From the NCBI RefSeq assembly GCF_000215935.2, contig NZ_AFNU02000008.1, forward strand, positions 62,001 through 126,000: a stretch of 64,000 nucleotides of DNA, in the 5' to 3' direction. Shown here piece by piece: positions 63,394-64,000 of this stretch. Position numbers and translations under genes: made by a program. How positions within the stretch are numbered: position 1 is the first letter of the stretch; every line of letters starts with the position of its first letter. Under the pieces are notes generated by a model. That model was not told where the DNA came from and ran no database searches. It saw only the letters and a program-made list of their open reading frames with translations. This stretch comes from Haloplasma contractile SSD-17B. Its GTDB lineage: Bacteria; Bacillota_I; Bacilli_A; Haloplasmatales; Haloplasmataceae.

Positions 63394-64000
63394 AATTGAT
63401 TACCCCCTCTCACCGTTAATGCAGTATCGAGTGACTGCGTATAAAATAGTTCCATTTCGTCTTCATGCTTAATAATTTTATAGTAGTAACCTATTGATGA
63501 ATAGAGACTTAAAATTTTTAATGTAACGTCCTTATACGATTTAAAGCAAGCTAGATTGAGGTCTAGTCCTTGCAAATAGTAAATGACGCTTTCATCAAAC
63601 ACTTTTATATATTTAACGAGATCATGGTTTGATAAATGGCCGATAAATGATGTATAGGTTGTAAGAAATTCATAAACAATTTTGTGACTTAACTCCGGTT
63701 GGTCGATGAAGTAATCGATACTTTCTCTGAGTCCCCTTATATAGAATTCATTTGCTCTACCATAGTATTGGGAATCAAATAGGAATTCGGCTAACTCCTG
63801 TATATTCATTAATTTTTCTTCGAAATATAGGTAGTATTTGTTTTTAACATCCCTAGACATATTAAGTAATACATCATAGTACCGATAACTCTTTTCAAAG
63901 TACGAGAGCCCTTTTTCAAACTCATTTTGTTTTATATAATAAAGGGTTAGTTTATAAAAGATTCTTACCATTTCCCCTATATAACGTTCTCTCTCATAAA
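63390..64000 (-). CDS. TPR-like helical protein, 5' end outside the window
   Basis: The frame stays open from the stop at 63390 to the window edge, giving about 200 residues. An ATG at 63971 exists, but the coding pattern continues upstream of it. The sequence is all-helical with Tyr/Phe-rich, TPR-like units (LTLYYIKQNEFEKGLSYFEK, FYIRGLRESIDYF). TPR proteins serve as interaction scaffolds. It is the first visible member of the three-gene operon, and the missing upstream part may hold a functional domain. Confidence 0.55.
   Translation of the reverse strand, partial: YERERYIGEMVRIFYKLTLYYIKQNEFEKGLSYFEKSYRYYDVLLNMSRDVKNKYYLYFEEKLMNIQELAEFLFDSQYYGRANEFYIRGLRESIDYFIDQPELSHKIVYEFLTTYTSFIGHLSNHDLVKYIKVFDESVIYYLQGLDLNLACFKSYKDVTLKILSLYSSIGYYYKIIKHEDEMELFYTQSLDTALTVRGGNQL

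Overview
The window reads as chromosomal DNA from a low-G+C Gram-positive-type bacterium (Bacillota, possibly near the Haloplasma/Turicibacter/Erysipelotrichia side). Supporting signs are an AT-rich sequence, strong AGGAGG ribosome binding sites, frequent TTG and GTG starts, lipobox signal peptides, UGA used as a stop, CUT1 sugar transporters without a local ATPase, an RpiR regulator, and CD3324-family and DUF4250 genes. The exact genus is inference. I found no rRNA, tRNA or CRISPR array.

Region 1 (1-23.6 kb) is one long plus-strand block devoted to cell-wall sugar salvage. It begins with the 3' end of a SpoIID/LytB-type gene. A promoter with a cre-like box follows, then a solute-binding lipoprotein, a very large binding protein carrying carbohydrate-binding-like domains, two CUT1 permeases, an NHL/TPR anchored protein, a Yip1 membrane protein, a DUF5696 protein, a second CUT1 permease pair and a YesL-like protein. 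Next comes an apparently cytoplasmic enzyme set: NamZ, NagZ, MupG, a BadF-type (MurK-like) kinase, AnmK and MurQ. The block closes with a phosphodiester glycosidase and a MurR-like RpiR regulator before a clear terminator. The gene order suggests import of intact GlcNAc/MurNAc saccharides, cleavage inside the cell, and conversion through MurNAc-6-P to GlcNAc-6-P and D-lactate.

Region 2 (23.7-26.3 kb) holds small genes: a CD3324-family protein with an overlapping upstream mini-ORF, a ~10-codon ORF whose look-alike sits near 60.3 kb, two tandem TerB-like paralogs and a methyltransferase. Region 3 (26.5-38.6 kb) is an accessory island. It contains a 2061-residue RHS/YD-repeat polymorphic toxin with a probable immunity gene, a displaced and frameshifted second RHS C-terminal cassette with its own probable immunity gene, a Phd/RelE toxin-antitoxin pair, the decayed remains of an HK97-type phage capsid gene, and a truncated copy of the malate dehydrogenase gene.

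Region 4 (38.8-57.6 kb) is a looser set of single genes, many ending in good terminators: malate dehydrogenase, an HtrA-like protease lipoprotein with DUF5011-type repeats, a 1015-residue membrane protein, an acetyltransferase, a flavodoxin, a TIMP-like protein whose membrane anchor is out of frame, an ankyrin protein, a patatin behind 60-bp tandem repeats, a GH3 glycosidase, a RibD-like reductase and a DUF4250 protein. Region 5 (57.6-64 kb) is mostly minus strand: a two-domain esterase, an acetyltransferase, the second mini-ORF locus, a 42-residue protein gene, and a three-gene operon of unknown function that runs off the window end.
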